64,000 bases of DNA. It comes from Povalibacter uvarum. Its GTDB lineage: Bacteria > Pseudomonadota > Gammaproteobacteria > Steroidobacterales > Steroidobacteraceae. Positions 1 through 8,045 of the stretch are shown piece by piece. The translations under genes and the position numbers were made by a program. How positions within the stretch are numbered: position 1 is the stretch's first letter; each line of letters opens with the position of its first letter. The notes below the pieces were generated by a model. That model ran no database searches. It saw only the letters and a list, made by a program, of their open reading frames with translations, and had not been told where the DNA came from. Location of the stretch: assembly GCF_014202975.1 (NCBI RefSeq), contig NZ_JACHHZ010000001.1, positions 806,001 to 870,000 of the forward strand, read 5' to 3'.

Positions 1-368
1 TTGCGGGTCCGGCATCGCCGTTCGCGCGGCCGAGCGATGGTCCATCCACGGGACCTGATGAACCGGCGGTCCAGGAGATGAGGAGCGGGGCAGTGCGATC
101 TCGTTCGATCGCGCCAAACCTGCAGGCGCCGGTCGGAGCAGAGTCTTCAACGATCGGCGCGGACATCGTCCATGGATCTCGACAGAGGCAGATCCCGTCA
201 GGACCAACTAAGATGCAGCGCCCTTGCGGTTGACCCCCTTGCGAATCGCAGGGGACATAGGCCTTAGCGCTGCGTTGGTGCCTGAGTCCGGCAGGTCAGT
301 TGTTGGGGTGACCTGCGGACACAGCGAAAAATCGCCGTGGAATATAGCAGGCCATCTTTTCTCAATCA
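1..368. other. Non-coding stretch left of rluC, probable 5' leader of a leftward gene (rne?)
   Basis: No convincing gene is present. A leftward promoter lies at 341-369 and a stem-loop of CCCC/GGGG type (about 234-254) lies within the predicted leftward transcript. In gammaproteobacteria rluC is normally divergent from rne (RNase E), whose mRNA has a leader of several hundred bases used for autoregulation. The absence of a coding start over more than 330 bases fits that arrangement, but the RNase E coding region is outside the window, so the identity rests on synteny alone. Confidence 0.4.
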
Positions 369-369
369 A
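341..369 (-). promoter_or_regulatory. Leftward sigma70 promoter overlapping the rluC start
   Basis: On the minus strand a TTGATT box (364-369) and a TATATT box (341-346) are separated by exactly 17 bases, a close match to the housekeeping promoter consensus. Transcription would begin near 334 and run out of the left edge. The -35 box covers the first base of the rluC start codon, so the two transcription units are tightly back to back. Confidence 0.55.
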
Positions 370-1442
370 TGGCTTACACCACTTTGCCGTCCCGAGATCG
401 AATGCCCCCGAAACCGCGCGAGAAGACAGGCGCGCCTTCGCCGACTGAGGGCGGATCCAGTCCCCCGGCAACTCCAGCAGCGCCGAAAGTTGCCTACGTG
501 ACGGCCGAGGAGGGAGACGCGGGGCAGCGGATCGACAATTTCCTGCTGCGGATTCTGAAGGACGCGCCGCGAAGCCTCGTTTACCGGATCCTGCGCAGCG
601 GCGAAGTGCGGGTGAACAGTTCCCGCGTCGGCCCCGAGTATCGGCTCGTGCTCGGCGATCGGGTGCGAGTGCCGCCGGTCCGGATCAAGCCACGCGAACA
701 GACAGATGCGCCTTCGCGATCCCTGCGCGATTTCATTACCGCCGCGGTGATTCACGAAGATCGCGATCTCATCGTGGTGAACAAGCCTGCCGGCGTTGCG
801 GTGCACGGAGGCAGCGGTCTCAGTTTCGGCGTGATCGAAGCGCTGCGGGCGGCGCATCCGGAACTGAAGGAGCTCGAGCTCGTGCATCGACTCGATCGCG
901 AAACGAGCGGCTGCCTGCTGATCGCCAAGCGCAGAGCCGTGTTGCGGGATCTGCACGCCAAACTGCGCGAGCGGGACATGGAGAAGCGCTACTTTGCGCT
1001 GGTGGTCGGCCGCTGGCCGTACGGCGCGAAGACGATCGATCTGCCGCTGAAGACGAACCTGAAGCAAGGCGGCGAACGCGTCGTCCGCGTGCATGCGGAA
1101 GGACAGGAAGCGATCACCACGTTCACGCCCGTGCAGCATTTCGCGAAGCTAGCGACATTGCTCGATGTGGATCTGGGTACCGGCCGGACTCACCAGATCC
1201 GCGTCCACGCCGCGCATGCGGGACATCCGGTTGCGGGCGATGAGAAGTACGGCGATCGCGAGAAGGATGCCTTGCTCAAGCCCTTTGGATTGAACCGCAT
1301 GTTCCTGCATTCCCATTCGCTCACGTTCGAGCGCAATGGCGAGCCGTTCACGGTATCGGCGCCGCTGTCCGAGGAGCTTCAGTCGGTGCTGGATCGACTC
1401 GCTGAGAACGCTGGTTCGCGGGGCGCTAAAGGGAAGGCGTGA
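369..1442 (+). CDS. rluC: 23S rRNA pseudouridine synthase RluC
   Basis: RluC isomerises uridines 955, 2504 and 2580 (E. coli numbering) of 23S rRNA. The 357-residue protein has an S4 RNA-binding domain (about residues 50-105, GQRIDNFLLRIL) and then the RluA-type catalytic domain with the signature HRLDRETSG (173-181), whose Asp176 is the catalytic residue. A low-complexity Pro/Ala/Lys stretch precedes the S4 domain, so the ATG at 402 is a possible alternative start; neither has a strong ribosome-binding site. It ends 10 bases from the convergent maf gene. Family assignment is firm; RluC rather than another RluA paralogue is inferred from the S4 domain and the maf/yceD/rpmF neighbourhood. Confidence 0.93.
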   Translation: MAYTTLPSRDRMPPKPREKTGAPSPTEGGSSPPATPAAPKVAYVTAEEGDAGQRIDNFLLRILKDAPRSLVYRILRSGEVRVNSSRVGPEYRLVLGDRVRVPPVRIKPREQTDAPSRSLRDFITAAVIHEDRDLIVVNKPAGVAVHGGSGLSFGVIEALRAAHPELKELELVHRLDRETSGCLLIAKRRAVLRDLHAKLRERDMEKRYFALVVGRWPYGAKTIDLPLKTNLKQGGERVVRVHAEGQEAITTFTPVQHFAKLATLLDVDLGTGRTHQIRVHAAHAGHPVAGDEKYGDREKDALLKPFGLNRMFLHSHSLTFERNGEPFTVSAPLSEELQSVLDRLAENAGSRGAKGKA

Positions 1443-1452
1443 CGACGCCGAT

Positions 1453-2058
1453 TTACGGCAGCTGAAATCCCGCCCGCCGCAACGCCGCGGAAACCCAGAT
1501 GAGCGGCAGTCCGATCAGCGCGGTCGGATCCTGTGTTTCGATCCGGTCGAAGAGCGTGATGCCGAGAGCCTCGACCTTGAAAGCGCCTGCCGAGTTCACT
1601 GGACGTTCGCGCGCGACGTAGCGGTCGATTTCCTCGTGGCTCAATTTCCGGAAGTGAACGGTCGTGTGGTCCAGGTGGCCCTCATTGGCGCCTGTATCCG
1701 AATGGACCAGGTGCACGGCCGTATAGAAAGTCAGGCTGTGGCCGCTGAACGCCCGCAGCTGCTCGATGGCCCGTTCGGGGTTTCCCGGCTTCCCGATGAC
1801 TTCCCGGCCGAAAACGGCGAGCTGATCCGATCCCAGGACGACGCTGCCCCGATGGCGGTGCGCCACTGCCTCGGCCTTGGCCCGGGCGAGGCGGGCGACC
1901 AGGTCGATCGGGGTTTCGCCCGGCAGGGCTGACTCATCCACGTCCGGAGCCGCCACCGTAAAGCGAATACCGAAGCGTTCCAGCAGTTGTCGGCGGTACT
2001 GGGAGGTCGAAGCCAGGACGAGTCGGGGATGGGCGGACGGGGCGGAGAGGCGGGACAT
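1453..2058 (-). CDS. yceF: Maf-family nucleotide pyrophosphatase (YceF type)
   Basis: Maf proteins hydrolyse non-canonical or modified nucleoside triphosphates; the YceF subgroup prefers 7-methyl-GTP. The 201-residue protein carries the N-terminal LASTSQYRRQLL phosphate-binding motif (15-26), the DVDES segment (39-43) and GSDQLAVFG with the likely catalytic Asp78. The Gln after GSD and the position beside yceD/rpmF favour YceF over YhdE. The start chosen is the ATG at 2058, which has GGAG 11 bases upstream; an in-frame GTG at 2070 would add four residues. It is divergent from yceD and convergent with rluC. Confidence 0.9.
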   Translation of the reverse strand: MSRLSAPSAHPRLVLASTSQYRRQLLERFGIRFTVAAPDVDESALPGETPIDLVARLARAKAEAVAHRHRGSVVLGSDQLAVFGREVIGKPGNPERAIEQLRAFSGHSLTFYTAVHLVHSDTGANEGHLDHTTVHFRKLSHEEIDRYVARERPVNSAGAFKVEALGITLFDRIETQDPTALIGLPLIWVSAALRRAGFQLP

Positions 2059-2147
2059 TGACGTAAACACTCCGGTTCGAGCTTTTTGTTACCCAGGGAT
2101 CGACAGGCGATCTCCTAGAAAAACAAGCATTTATCAGGCTTTTTCTT

Positions 2148-2176
2148 TTGACAGCCCGGGGGGTCGCCGCTAGTAT
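2148..2176 (+). promoter_or_regulatory. Sigma70 promoter of yceD-rpmF-plsX
   Basis: TTGACA (2148-2153), a 17-base spacer and TAGTAT (2171-2176) make a near-consensus promoter. The -10 box ends nine bases before the yceD ATG, so the mRNA would start only about three bases before the start codon. Confidence 0.7.
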
Positions 2177-2185
2177 ACGCGCCCC

Positions 2186-2770
2186 ATGTCGCGACCCCAG
2201 GGCGTCAACAAGGGCGTCAAAACCGGCTCGGCCGGCAATACCGTCGACGCCACGATCTGCGCGCATGCGGGAACCACGATTGAGCGGCGTTACACCGCAG
2301 CCGAAATGCAGCGGCTGCGTGAGGCGGGTGCGCAGGACGGCACGGCCTTCACCGCTATTTTCGGGTTCTCGCAGCTCGAAGGTCGCGTCGCTATCGATGG
2401 CGAGCTCGAGGGTGTCGTGGTGCTGACGTGTCAGCGCTGCATGAGACCGTTCGAATGGCAGTTGCAGGAGCAGTTTCAGGTGGTCCTCGTTCGCACCGAG
2501 GCCGATCTGGAACAGGAGTCGGCGAACTACGAGGCGATCGTAGCGGATCCGGCGCATGTCGATCTGCTGACGCTGACCGAAGATCAGGCGCTGCTGGCAT
2601 TGCCGCTAGTGCCGAAGCACGAAGCGGACGACTGCGACGTTGCCGAAGCACCGGCGGCGCCGGAAGATGCGCGGACAGCGACGCAAGGGACGACAGACGC
2701 GAAGGTCGAAGACAAGCCGACGACTCAGCGACCCTTTGGAAATTTGCGGGATCTGATGCGCGGGCAATGA
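2186..2770 (+). CDS. yceD: YceD family 23S rRNA accumulation protein (DUF177)
   Basis: YceD/DUF177 proteins are needed for normal accumulation of 23S rRNA and are almost always encoded directly before rpmF. The 194-residue product shows the conserved core: a region rich in beta strands, the CQRC pair (Cys82, Cys85) likely to bind metal, then an acidic stretch with the ALLALPLVPKH motif and the family-typical short basic end (NLRDLMRGQ). The C-terminal 40 residues before that end are a low-complexity Ala/Thr/Asp linker. The ATG at 2186 has no Shine-Dalgarno sequence and lies almost at the predicted transcription start, suggesting a leaderless message. It is 63 bases from rpmF. Confidence 0.9.
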   Translation: MSRPQGVNKGVKTGSAGNTVDATICAHAGTTIERRYTAAEMQRLREAGAQDGTAFTAIFGFSQLEGRVAIDGELEGVVVLTCQRCMRPFEWQLQEQFQVVLVRTEADLEQESANYEAIVADPAHVDLLTLTEDQALLALPLVPKHEADDCDVAEAPAAPEDARTATQGTTDAKVEDKPTTQRPFGNLRDLMRGQ

Positions 2771-2833
2771 AGCGCCCGCCGCGCGGATCGCAGCGACGAC
2801 GACAGACAAAGATTTTTACGGAGTGATTCAGTC

Positions 2834-3022
2834 ATGCCAGTCCAGAAGAGCCGAAGAACCCCCTCTACCCGCGGCATGCGTCGCGCGCACGACAAGCTGA
2901 GCAAGCCTGCCGTGTCGGTCGACCAGACCTCGGGCGAAACGCATTCGCGCCACCGCATCACGCCGGACGGTTTCTACCGCGGCAAGAAAGTCATCGCGAG
3001 CCGCACGAAGTCCGAAGAGTAA
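2834..3022 (+). CDS. rpmF: 50S ribosomal protein L32
   Basis: The 62-residue basic protein matches bacterial L32 over its whole length: [20 protein letters not shown] at the start, then the TGETH-like [10 protein letters not shown] core and a basic tail. It lacks the zinc-binding cysteines found in some L32 forms. It is preceded by a purine-rich site (ACGGAG, about 2818-2823) and sits between yceD and plsX, the standard cotranscribed arrangement that links ribosome and phospholipid synthesis. Confidence 0.97.
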   Translation: MPVQKSRRTPSTRGMRRAHDKLSKPAVSVDQTSGETHSRHRITPDGFYRGKKVIASRTKSEE

Positions 3023-3030
3023 TTCTCGAG

Positions 3031-3053
3031 CGTGCCGCAATCCCTGCGGCACG
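3031..3053 (+). promoter_or_regulatory. Perfect hairpin between rpmF and plsX
   Basis: CGTGCCGCA and TGCGGCACG form a perfect nine-pair stem with a five-base loop, immediately after the rpmF stop. It contains the upstream GTG candidate start of plsX and is followed by no clear U tract, so it may be an mRNA stability or attenuation element rather than a full terminator. Confidence 0.55.
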
Positions 3054-4099
3054 CTGTCCTGACGACTCCTTCCCACCCCTTGGCCAGCCGCCGACCGATC
3101 ACGATCGCAGTGGACGCAATGGGAGGCGATCACGGCCCTGTCGTGACCGTCCCTGCGTCGCTGGACGCGCTCGCCCTTGAACAGGACCTGCGCATCGTCC
3201 TGGTCGGGAAGATCGATGCCATCAACGCGCATCTGCGCGATGGCAGCAGCCGCTTCGGCGACAGAATCACCCTGCGCGAAGCCTCGCAGGTCGTCACCAT
3301 GGATGAGAAGCCGCAGGACGCCCTGCGGAAGAAGAAGGACTCGTCGATGCGCGTCGCCATCGACCTGGTGAAGGCCGGTGAAGCAGACGCCTGCGTGAGC
3401 GCGGGCAACACCGGCGCTCTCATGGCCACGGGCAGGTTCGTTCTGAAGACCGTCGAAGGGATCGATCGCCCGGCGATCATCTCGAGAATCCGTTCGCGCC
3501 ACGGCCATACCCAGATGCTCGATCTCGGCGCGAACTCGGAGTGCACTGCCGAGCATCTTTTCCAGTTCGCTGTGATGGGATCCGTCGTCGCATCCGACAT
3601 GCACGGCATCGCGAATCCACGCGTGGGCATCCTCAACATCGGTGAAGAGGAAACGAAGGGTGACAGCGTCGTGCAGGAAGCGGCGCGACTGCTCGGCGCG
3701 AGCAAGCTCAACTACATCGGCTTCGTGGAAGGCAACGACATTTTCTCGGGCGAGGTCGACGTCGTCGTCACCGACGGTTTCACCGGCAACGTGGCCCTCA
3801 AGTCGATGGAAGGGCTCGTCAATATGCTCGTCGGCGCGCTCAAGACCGAATACACGCGCAATCCGCTGCGCTATCTCGGAGCACTCGCGTCGTGGCCGGT
3901 GATCCGGGCGCTGCGCCGCGAGTTCGATCCGAGGAACTACAACGGCGCCAGCATGGTTGGACTCACGGGCGTCGTCATCAAGAGCCATGGCAGCGCGGAC
4001 GTCGTGTCGTTCGGCAATGCGATTCGTGTCGCGCTGATCGAAGCCCAGAAGGGCGTCCCGACCCAGATCAGCGATTTGCTGAAAGCGCAGCTGCAGTAG
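3032..4099 (+). CDS. plsX: Phosphate acyltransferase PlsX
   Basis: PlsX makes acyl-phosphate from acyl-ACP for the first step of phospholipid synthesis (with PlsY). The family signatures are clear: ITIAVDAMGGDHGP near the N-terminus, SAGNTGALMA in the middle, and DGFTGNVALKSMEG and GANHGIVVKSHGS-like (TGVVIKSHGSAD) towards the C-terminus. Length is normal. Two starts are possible: GTG at 3032, which is buried in a hairpin, and TTG at 3080 (16 codons later), which begins just before the conserved domain; neither has a good ribosome-binding site. The usual downstream fabH-fabD-fabG-acpP genes are not here; an L,D-transpeptidase follows. Confidence 0.94.
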   Translation: MPQSLRHAVLTTPSHPLASRRPITIAVDAMGGDHGPVVTVPASLDALALEQDLRIVLVGKIDAINAHLRDGSSRFGDRITLREASQVVTMDEKPQDALRKKKDSSMRVAIDLVKAGEADACVSAGNTGALMATGRFVLKTVEGIDRPAIISRIRSRHGHTQMLDLGANSECTAEHLFQFAVMGSVVASDMHGIANPRVGILNIGEEETKGDSVVQEAARLLGASKLNYIGFVEGNDIFSGEVDVVVTDGFTGNVALKSMEGLVNMLVGALKTEYTRNPLRYLGALASWPVIRALRREFDPRNYNGASMVGLTGVVIKSHGSADVVSFGNAIRVALIEAQKGVPTQISDLLKAQLQ

Positions 4100-4230
4100 C
4101 TCGCATTTCCGACAGGGAGAGGGAACTTCTGCCTGTCAGTGATGGCCATGTCATGGGTCTCTACTTGAATCGCGCATTTACGCGACGTTGTCATAGACAG
4201 ACCCGAGCCAAGCTTTCTAGACTCGACCTT

Positions 4231-5193
4231 ATGTCATCCAATCGATTTTCAGCGCTGATCGGCCTTTTTGCAGGCTTCGCACTCGCGGGAACCGCCTCCG
4301 CGGCGACCTACGCCATCCAGGGCACCGACACGGTCCTCGGTGAGATCCAGACGGTCACGGCCAAGTACGAAGACACGTTCCTCGAACTGGGCCGTCGCTA
4401 CGGCGTGGGTTACGAGGAGATCGTGGCGGCGAATCCCGGTGTCGATCCCTGGCTGCCGGGCGAGGGGACGCAGGTTGTCATTCCGTCGCGCTACATCCTT
4501 CCCGAAGCACCTCGCGAAGGGATCATCGTCAGCCTGGCGGAGCATCGCCTCTACTATTTCCCGAAAGTGAAGGGCGATGAGACGCCTACCGTCATCACCT
4601 ATCCGATCAGCGTCGGCAAGATGGACTGGAAGACGCCTCTGGGACTGACGCGCATCACCGATAAGCGCACGAAGCCGATCTGGTATCCGCCCGAGTCAGT
4701 GCGCAAGGAGCATGCTGCCGATGGGCGTCCGCTGCCGAAGGCAGTGCCGGCCGGTCCGGACAATCCGCTGGGCAATTACGCGATGCGCCTCGGGATTCCC
4801 GGCGGCGCATATCTGATTCACGGGACCAACAATCCCGCGGGCGTGGGCATGCAGGTGACTCACGGCTGCATCCGCATGTACCCCGAGGACATCGAACAGT
4901 TCTTCAAGATGGTCGCCGTCAGCACGCCCGTGCGGATCGTCCATCAGCCGTACAAGATGGGCTGGAAGGGGCAGGAGCTCTACATGGAAGTGCATGCGCC
5001 TCTGCAGGGCCAGGAAGAAGTGGGCGAGTTGCACAGCCTCACGCAGATCACGCGTCTGCTCGTGTCTGCAACGCAGGATCGCACCGTCGCCATCGACTGG
5101 GCGCGGGCTGAGCAGGCATTCAACAGCGCGACGGGAATTCCCGAGCCCGTCATGCTGGGCGCTGCCACATCGCAGCTCGTCGATACGCCGTAA
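4231..5193 (+). CDS. Periplasmic L,D-transpeptidase with LysM domain
   Basis: The 320-residue protein starts at the ATG at 4231 with a signal peptide (cleavage near ASA/ATY, residue 24-25), followed by a LysM-like peptidoglycan-binding segment (about 40-87) and a YkuD catalytic domain (from about 97). The catalytic motif is complete: His193-like IHGTN, then THGCIRM with His211 and Cys213. These enzymes make meso-DAP cross-links or attach Braun-type lipoprotein to peptidoglycan (E. coli ErfK/YbiS/YcfS/YnhG). The next gene, convergent, encodes an alanine-zipper lipoprotein ending in lysine, so lipoprotein attachment is the likely job. Which subtype it is cannot be told from sequence alone. Confidence 0.92.
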   Translation: MSSNRFSALIGLFAGFALAGTASAATYAIQGTDTVLGEIQTVTAKYEDTFLELGRRYGVGYEEIVAANPGVDPWLPGEGTQVVIPSRYILPEAPREGIIVSLAEHRLYYFPKVKGDETPTVITYPISVGKMDWKTPLGLTRITDKRTKPIWYPPESVRKEHAADGRPLPKAVPAGPDNPLGNYAMRLGIPGGAYLIHGTNNPAGVGMQVTHGCIRMYPEDIEQFFKMVAVSTPVRIVHQPYKMGWKGQELYMEVHAPLQGQEEVGELHSLTQITRLLVSATQDRTVAIDWARAEQAFNSATGIPEPVMLGAATSQLVDTP

Positions 5194-5519
5194 CACGCAG
5201 TCGGTCGACTGCAGCGGCCACGGTCGCAACGTGGCTTGTACGCATCGGCAGTTTCTTCTCCAGGCCCATCGTCCGCGACTGGTAGACTTGCTGCGCGGGC
5301 CCCGCGGTTCGAGGCTATCCTTTCCACCGAGTTAGTCCATGGCTGAGGCTGTGGGGTCCGCCTTTCATCAACGATCGATCTCGTGATCGATCGTCTCGTC
5401 GCTCCAGCACGCAAATCCCAAAGTGCGGACGACTTCTTCTCTTCCCAGATTCTCTCCCCCAAAAAGAAAACGCCGCGCAGAGCGCGGCGTTCTCGAATCG
5501 ATCGGAAATTCTTGCCGAA
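5194..5519. other. Intergenic region between convergent genes
   Basis: No gene is seen between the L,D-transpeptidase stop and the lipoprotein stop. It contains the terminator of the lipoprotein gene at its right end; nothing else was recognised. Confidence 0.6.
5460..5491 (-). terminator. Rho-independent terminator of the alanine-zipper lipoprotein gene
   Basis: On the minus strand a ten-pair stem (arms 5469-5478 and 5482-5491, loop of three) is followed directly by a T-rich run. It lies 28 bases after the lipoprotein stop codon, as expected for a highly expressed short gene. Confidence 0.85.
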
Positions 5520-5831
5520 TTACTTCGACACGGACTTCTTGAATGCGCGATCGATCTTTTCGTTGGTGGCGTCACAGCAGGCCTGGCTGGCCTGTGCAGC
5601 CTGCAGAGCCTGGTTGGCAGCACTCTGCGCGCTGTCAGCCGACGACTTTGCGGACTGAGCGGCGCTGGCAGCGGCATCAGCAGCAGCCTTGGCAGCTGCG
5701 GCGTCCTGCACCGCCTTGTCAGCCGTCGCCTTGATCTCATCGACATACTTCTGCGATACGCAGCCGCTTGCCGAAACGAGAACGAGGGCAGCAACGCCTG
5801 CCTTCAGCGTGGTGGAGATGACGTTCTTCAT
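5520..5831 (-). CDS. Alanine-zipper outer-membrane lipoprotein (Lpp/OprI-like)
   Basis: The 103-residue precursor has a signal peptide ending in a lipobox (VSASGC, lipidated Cys24), then a long Ala-rich helix (about 32-85) with the heptad pattern of an alanine zipper, a short CC-containing segment, and the C-terminal end FKKSVSK. The terminal lysine is the feature by which Braun lipoprotein is joined to meso-DAP. A strong site (GAAGGGGAAAG) precedes the ATG and a strong terminator follows, both typical of an abundant protein. It faces an L,D-transpeptidase gene. Two adjacent cysteines (CC, about residue 85) are unusual for Lpp and could allow disulphide-linked oligomers. Confidence 0.85.
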   Translation of the reverse strand: MKNVISTTLKAGVAALVLVSASGCVSQKYVDEIKATADKAVQDAAAAKAAADAAASAAQSAKSSADSAQSAANQALQAAQASQACCDATNEKIDRAFKKSVSK

Positions 5832-6101
5832 GATTTCTTTCCCCTTCTTCTGGGTCGGACAAAAAAGGACCGGAGCGAAAATTTCACGCCTCTTAATCCG
5901 CGAGACTTATGGCTTGTTCCCGCAGGTATCGCCTCGGAAGCCTTTTATTTGTAAAAGCTGCCAGGCCGAGTCGAGCGCGGAGGATACAAGATTGATGGAC
6001 AACGATAAAGCTTATGTCGGAAGCGTCGTTGGCATGCGACAGATAACCAGTGCCCACCAGGGCACCATGATCAGCGCTTCGGGCCATTGATCGGCGTCGA
6101 G

Positions 6102-8045
6102 CTATCGAAGCTGATTCCACGTCTGTCTGCCAGCAGGCTTTCGGCAGTTCATCGCCAGCCGCGTCATACCGCCCGCTGCCCCTGGAAGATATATGTACTG
6201 CGCGCATTGCTCGTCGGTCGTGATCTCGCGCGCTATGAGAGGAATCGTGCCGTGAAGCGCGGCTGCGGCTGGTATCGCAACCCCTCCAACAGCGAATGCG
6301 GAGACAGGGTCGTCAGGATCCAGGGCAATCCGATCCTTCTCGTCGAAGAGTCCATCGCCGCTCACGTCCAGCGACGGATGGGCCTGCGTCGACACCGCAT
6401 CTCCTGAAAGCGGGTCCAGGACCATCGCCCAGGTCAGCGGCGAGCCGCAGCGATTCTGGGTAGATACCTGGGTGAGGAATACGACTCGCGAATCGCGCAG
6501 CGCGGGTTCGCTGGCAAATGACTCCCTGCGTGCCCCGGACAGCAGGTCCAGATACCAGCCATTACCCAGATCGCGAGCAGTCGCTGCGTCGATGATCCGG
6601 ACAAGCGGAACGCTGCTGGTCGCAGCCGGCTTTGCCTCGCGGGCGATCTTTCGTGGTCGAAGATCGGTGCGGTGGAGCGGCGTACCGGCGTCTATCACGC
6701 CATAGAAGGTTTGATCGACGCTGGCGCCAATATCAGTGGCCGTGGCATCGCCGCCCGCACCGAAGAGAATGACCGTGTCCATGCCCCTTGGCCCGCGTGC
6801 GACCTCCGGCCGCATAAGGATGGGCTGGGCACGCTCCGCACTGTCCGTGGCGCGGAAGAGCGGCCTGCCGCTGAGTGCGATCTTCCAATCCGCGCCCGAC
6901 GGTTCCGACAGATCGAATTTCCAGAGATTGCCGAAGGCGTCACCCGCGTAGACGTATTCGATGCGCCTGTCGCCGTCGATATCCACAGCGGCCGGTGTGG
7001 AGAGTCCGTTCGGGCTGTCGGCAACCGCACCGGAATCATCGGGGATCGCTTCGATCTTTCGCAGCAGGCTTCCGGTCGCGATGTCGACGACGAACAGAAC
7101 CGCTTTGCCGTTCGCGGTGGTCCGGGCGCGATCCTGTCCATTGCCGAAGATGGCCACCCATTTGCCGCTCCTCAGTTGGGCAACGACCGGACGGCTATGG
7201 CTCACGCCAAGATCTGCATCCGCGAATTCCCACAGGACCACGCTCGATGGATTGGACTCGGCGCTTGCGAAGGTCGCGGGGTTGGTGACATCGAGGGCCA
7301 CGATGCTGCGGCTCGCGCTGAGACCGCTGACCAGCACGGTTCGCCACGCGTTGTTGATGATTGCGTCGCCTACGGCGGGCGGCTCGATTGCTGCCTTTTG
7401 TTGTCGCCGCTGTTGAACTGCGTCCGGCGCCAGAAAGGACGCGCTCGGAATGTACGTGAACACTTCGGCCCCACTGCTCGCATCGAGGGCGCGCAACGAG
7501 CCGTCTGCGGCTGCAGCGTAGATCATTGCCTTGCGACGAGCCTGCGCCTCTGCGAACGCGCTGTAAGTGGCCACTTCCTGTCCCTGGCGATTGCGACCGT
7601 TGGGTGCACCCACCAGAGTGATCGACACGGGTTGCTCCATGCCGGCGCCGTTCCGGAGCGCCTGCATCGTTACTTCATCGTCGCCCAGCTGGCGCTTGCG
7701 CTCGTCGTCCAGCGACTGCCAATCAAGGGCAATGGGTGAGCCGTCGGAGTTCATGACGAGGACTTGTCGCTTCGTCGATGGTGCAGCGGCCGAATCCCAA
7801 TCGACGTTCGTTGAATCGGGGAAGCGAAGGGTGAGGGCGGATACGCGCGCTGATTCAGCTGCGGCGGTTTGCGCCGTGTAGAGGGTCCTTCGTCCATTTG
7901 ACGCGCTCCCGAGCGCCATCGCGGTGATCGGAGCGGTTGAGAGGCACTCCATCGCTTCCTGCTGTGCTTGTGCTGCATGGCCCGGCGCGAAGTGCGCCAG
8001 GCAGGCAGCGAGAGCAGCGACACGCAGGGAGGCGCTCATCGTCAT
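6102..8045 (-). CDS. Short PilY1-like type IV pilus tip protein (propeller only)
   Basis: The 647-residue protein has a signal peptide (about 1-24) and matches the C-terminal beta-propeller half of PilY1/PilC: the blades VVLWEFAD, GKWVAIFGNGQD and DIDGDRRIEYVYAGDAFGNLWKF (about 350) align closely with the full-length PilY1 encoded at 10686-14420. A calcium-loop-like DVSGDGLFDEKD lies near residue 553. The N-terminal von Willebrand A domain of PilY1 is absent. The ATG at 8045 overlaps the pilX stop as ATGA, which fixes the start and indicates translational coupling. It is the last gene of the second minor-pilin operon. PilY1 proteins sit at the pilus tip and control adhesion and retraction. 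Confidence 0.85.
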   Translation of the reverse strand: MTMSASLRVAALAACLAHFAPGHAAQAQQEAMECLSTAPITAMALGSASNGRRTLYTAQTAAAESARVSALTLRFPDSTNVDWDSAAAPSTKRQVLVMNSDGSPIALDWQSLDDERKRQLGDDEVTMQALRNGAGMEQPVSITLVGAPNGRNRQGQEVATYSAFAEAQARRKAMIYAAAADGSLRALDASSGAEVFTYIPSASFLAPDAVQQRRQQKAAIEPPAVGDAIINNAWRTVLVSGLSASRSIVALDVTNPATFASAESNPSSVVLWEFADADLGVSHSRPVVAQLRSGKWVAIFGNGQDRARTTANGKAVLFVVDIATGSLLRKIEAIPDDSGAVADSPNGLSTPAAVDIDGDRRIEYVYAGDAFGNLWKFDLSEPSGADWKIALSGRPLFRATDSAERAQPILMRPEVARGPRGMDTVILFGAGGDATATDIGASVDQTFYGVIDAGTPLHRTDLRPRKIAREAKPAATSSVPLVRIIDAATARDLGNGWYLDLLSGARRESFASEPALRDSRVVFLTQVSTQNRCGSPLTWAMVLDPLSGDAVSTQAHPSLDVSGDGLFDEKDRIALDPDDPVSAFAVGGVAIPAAAALHGTIPLIAREITTDEQCAQYIYLPGAAGGMTRLAMNCRKPAGRQTWNQLR

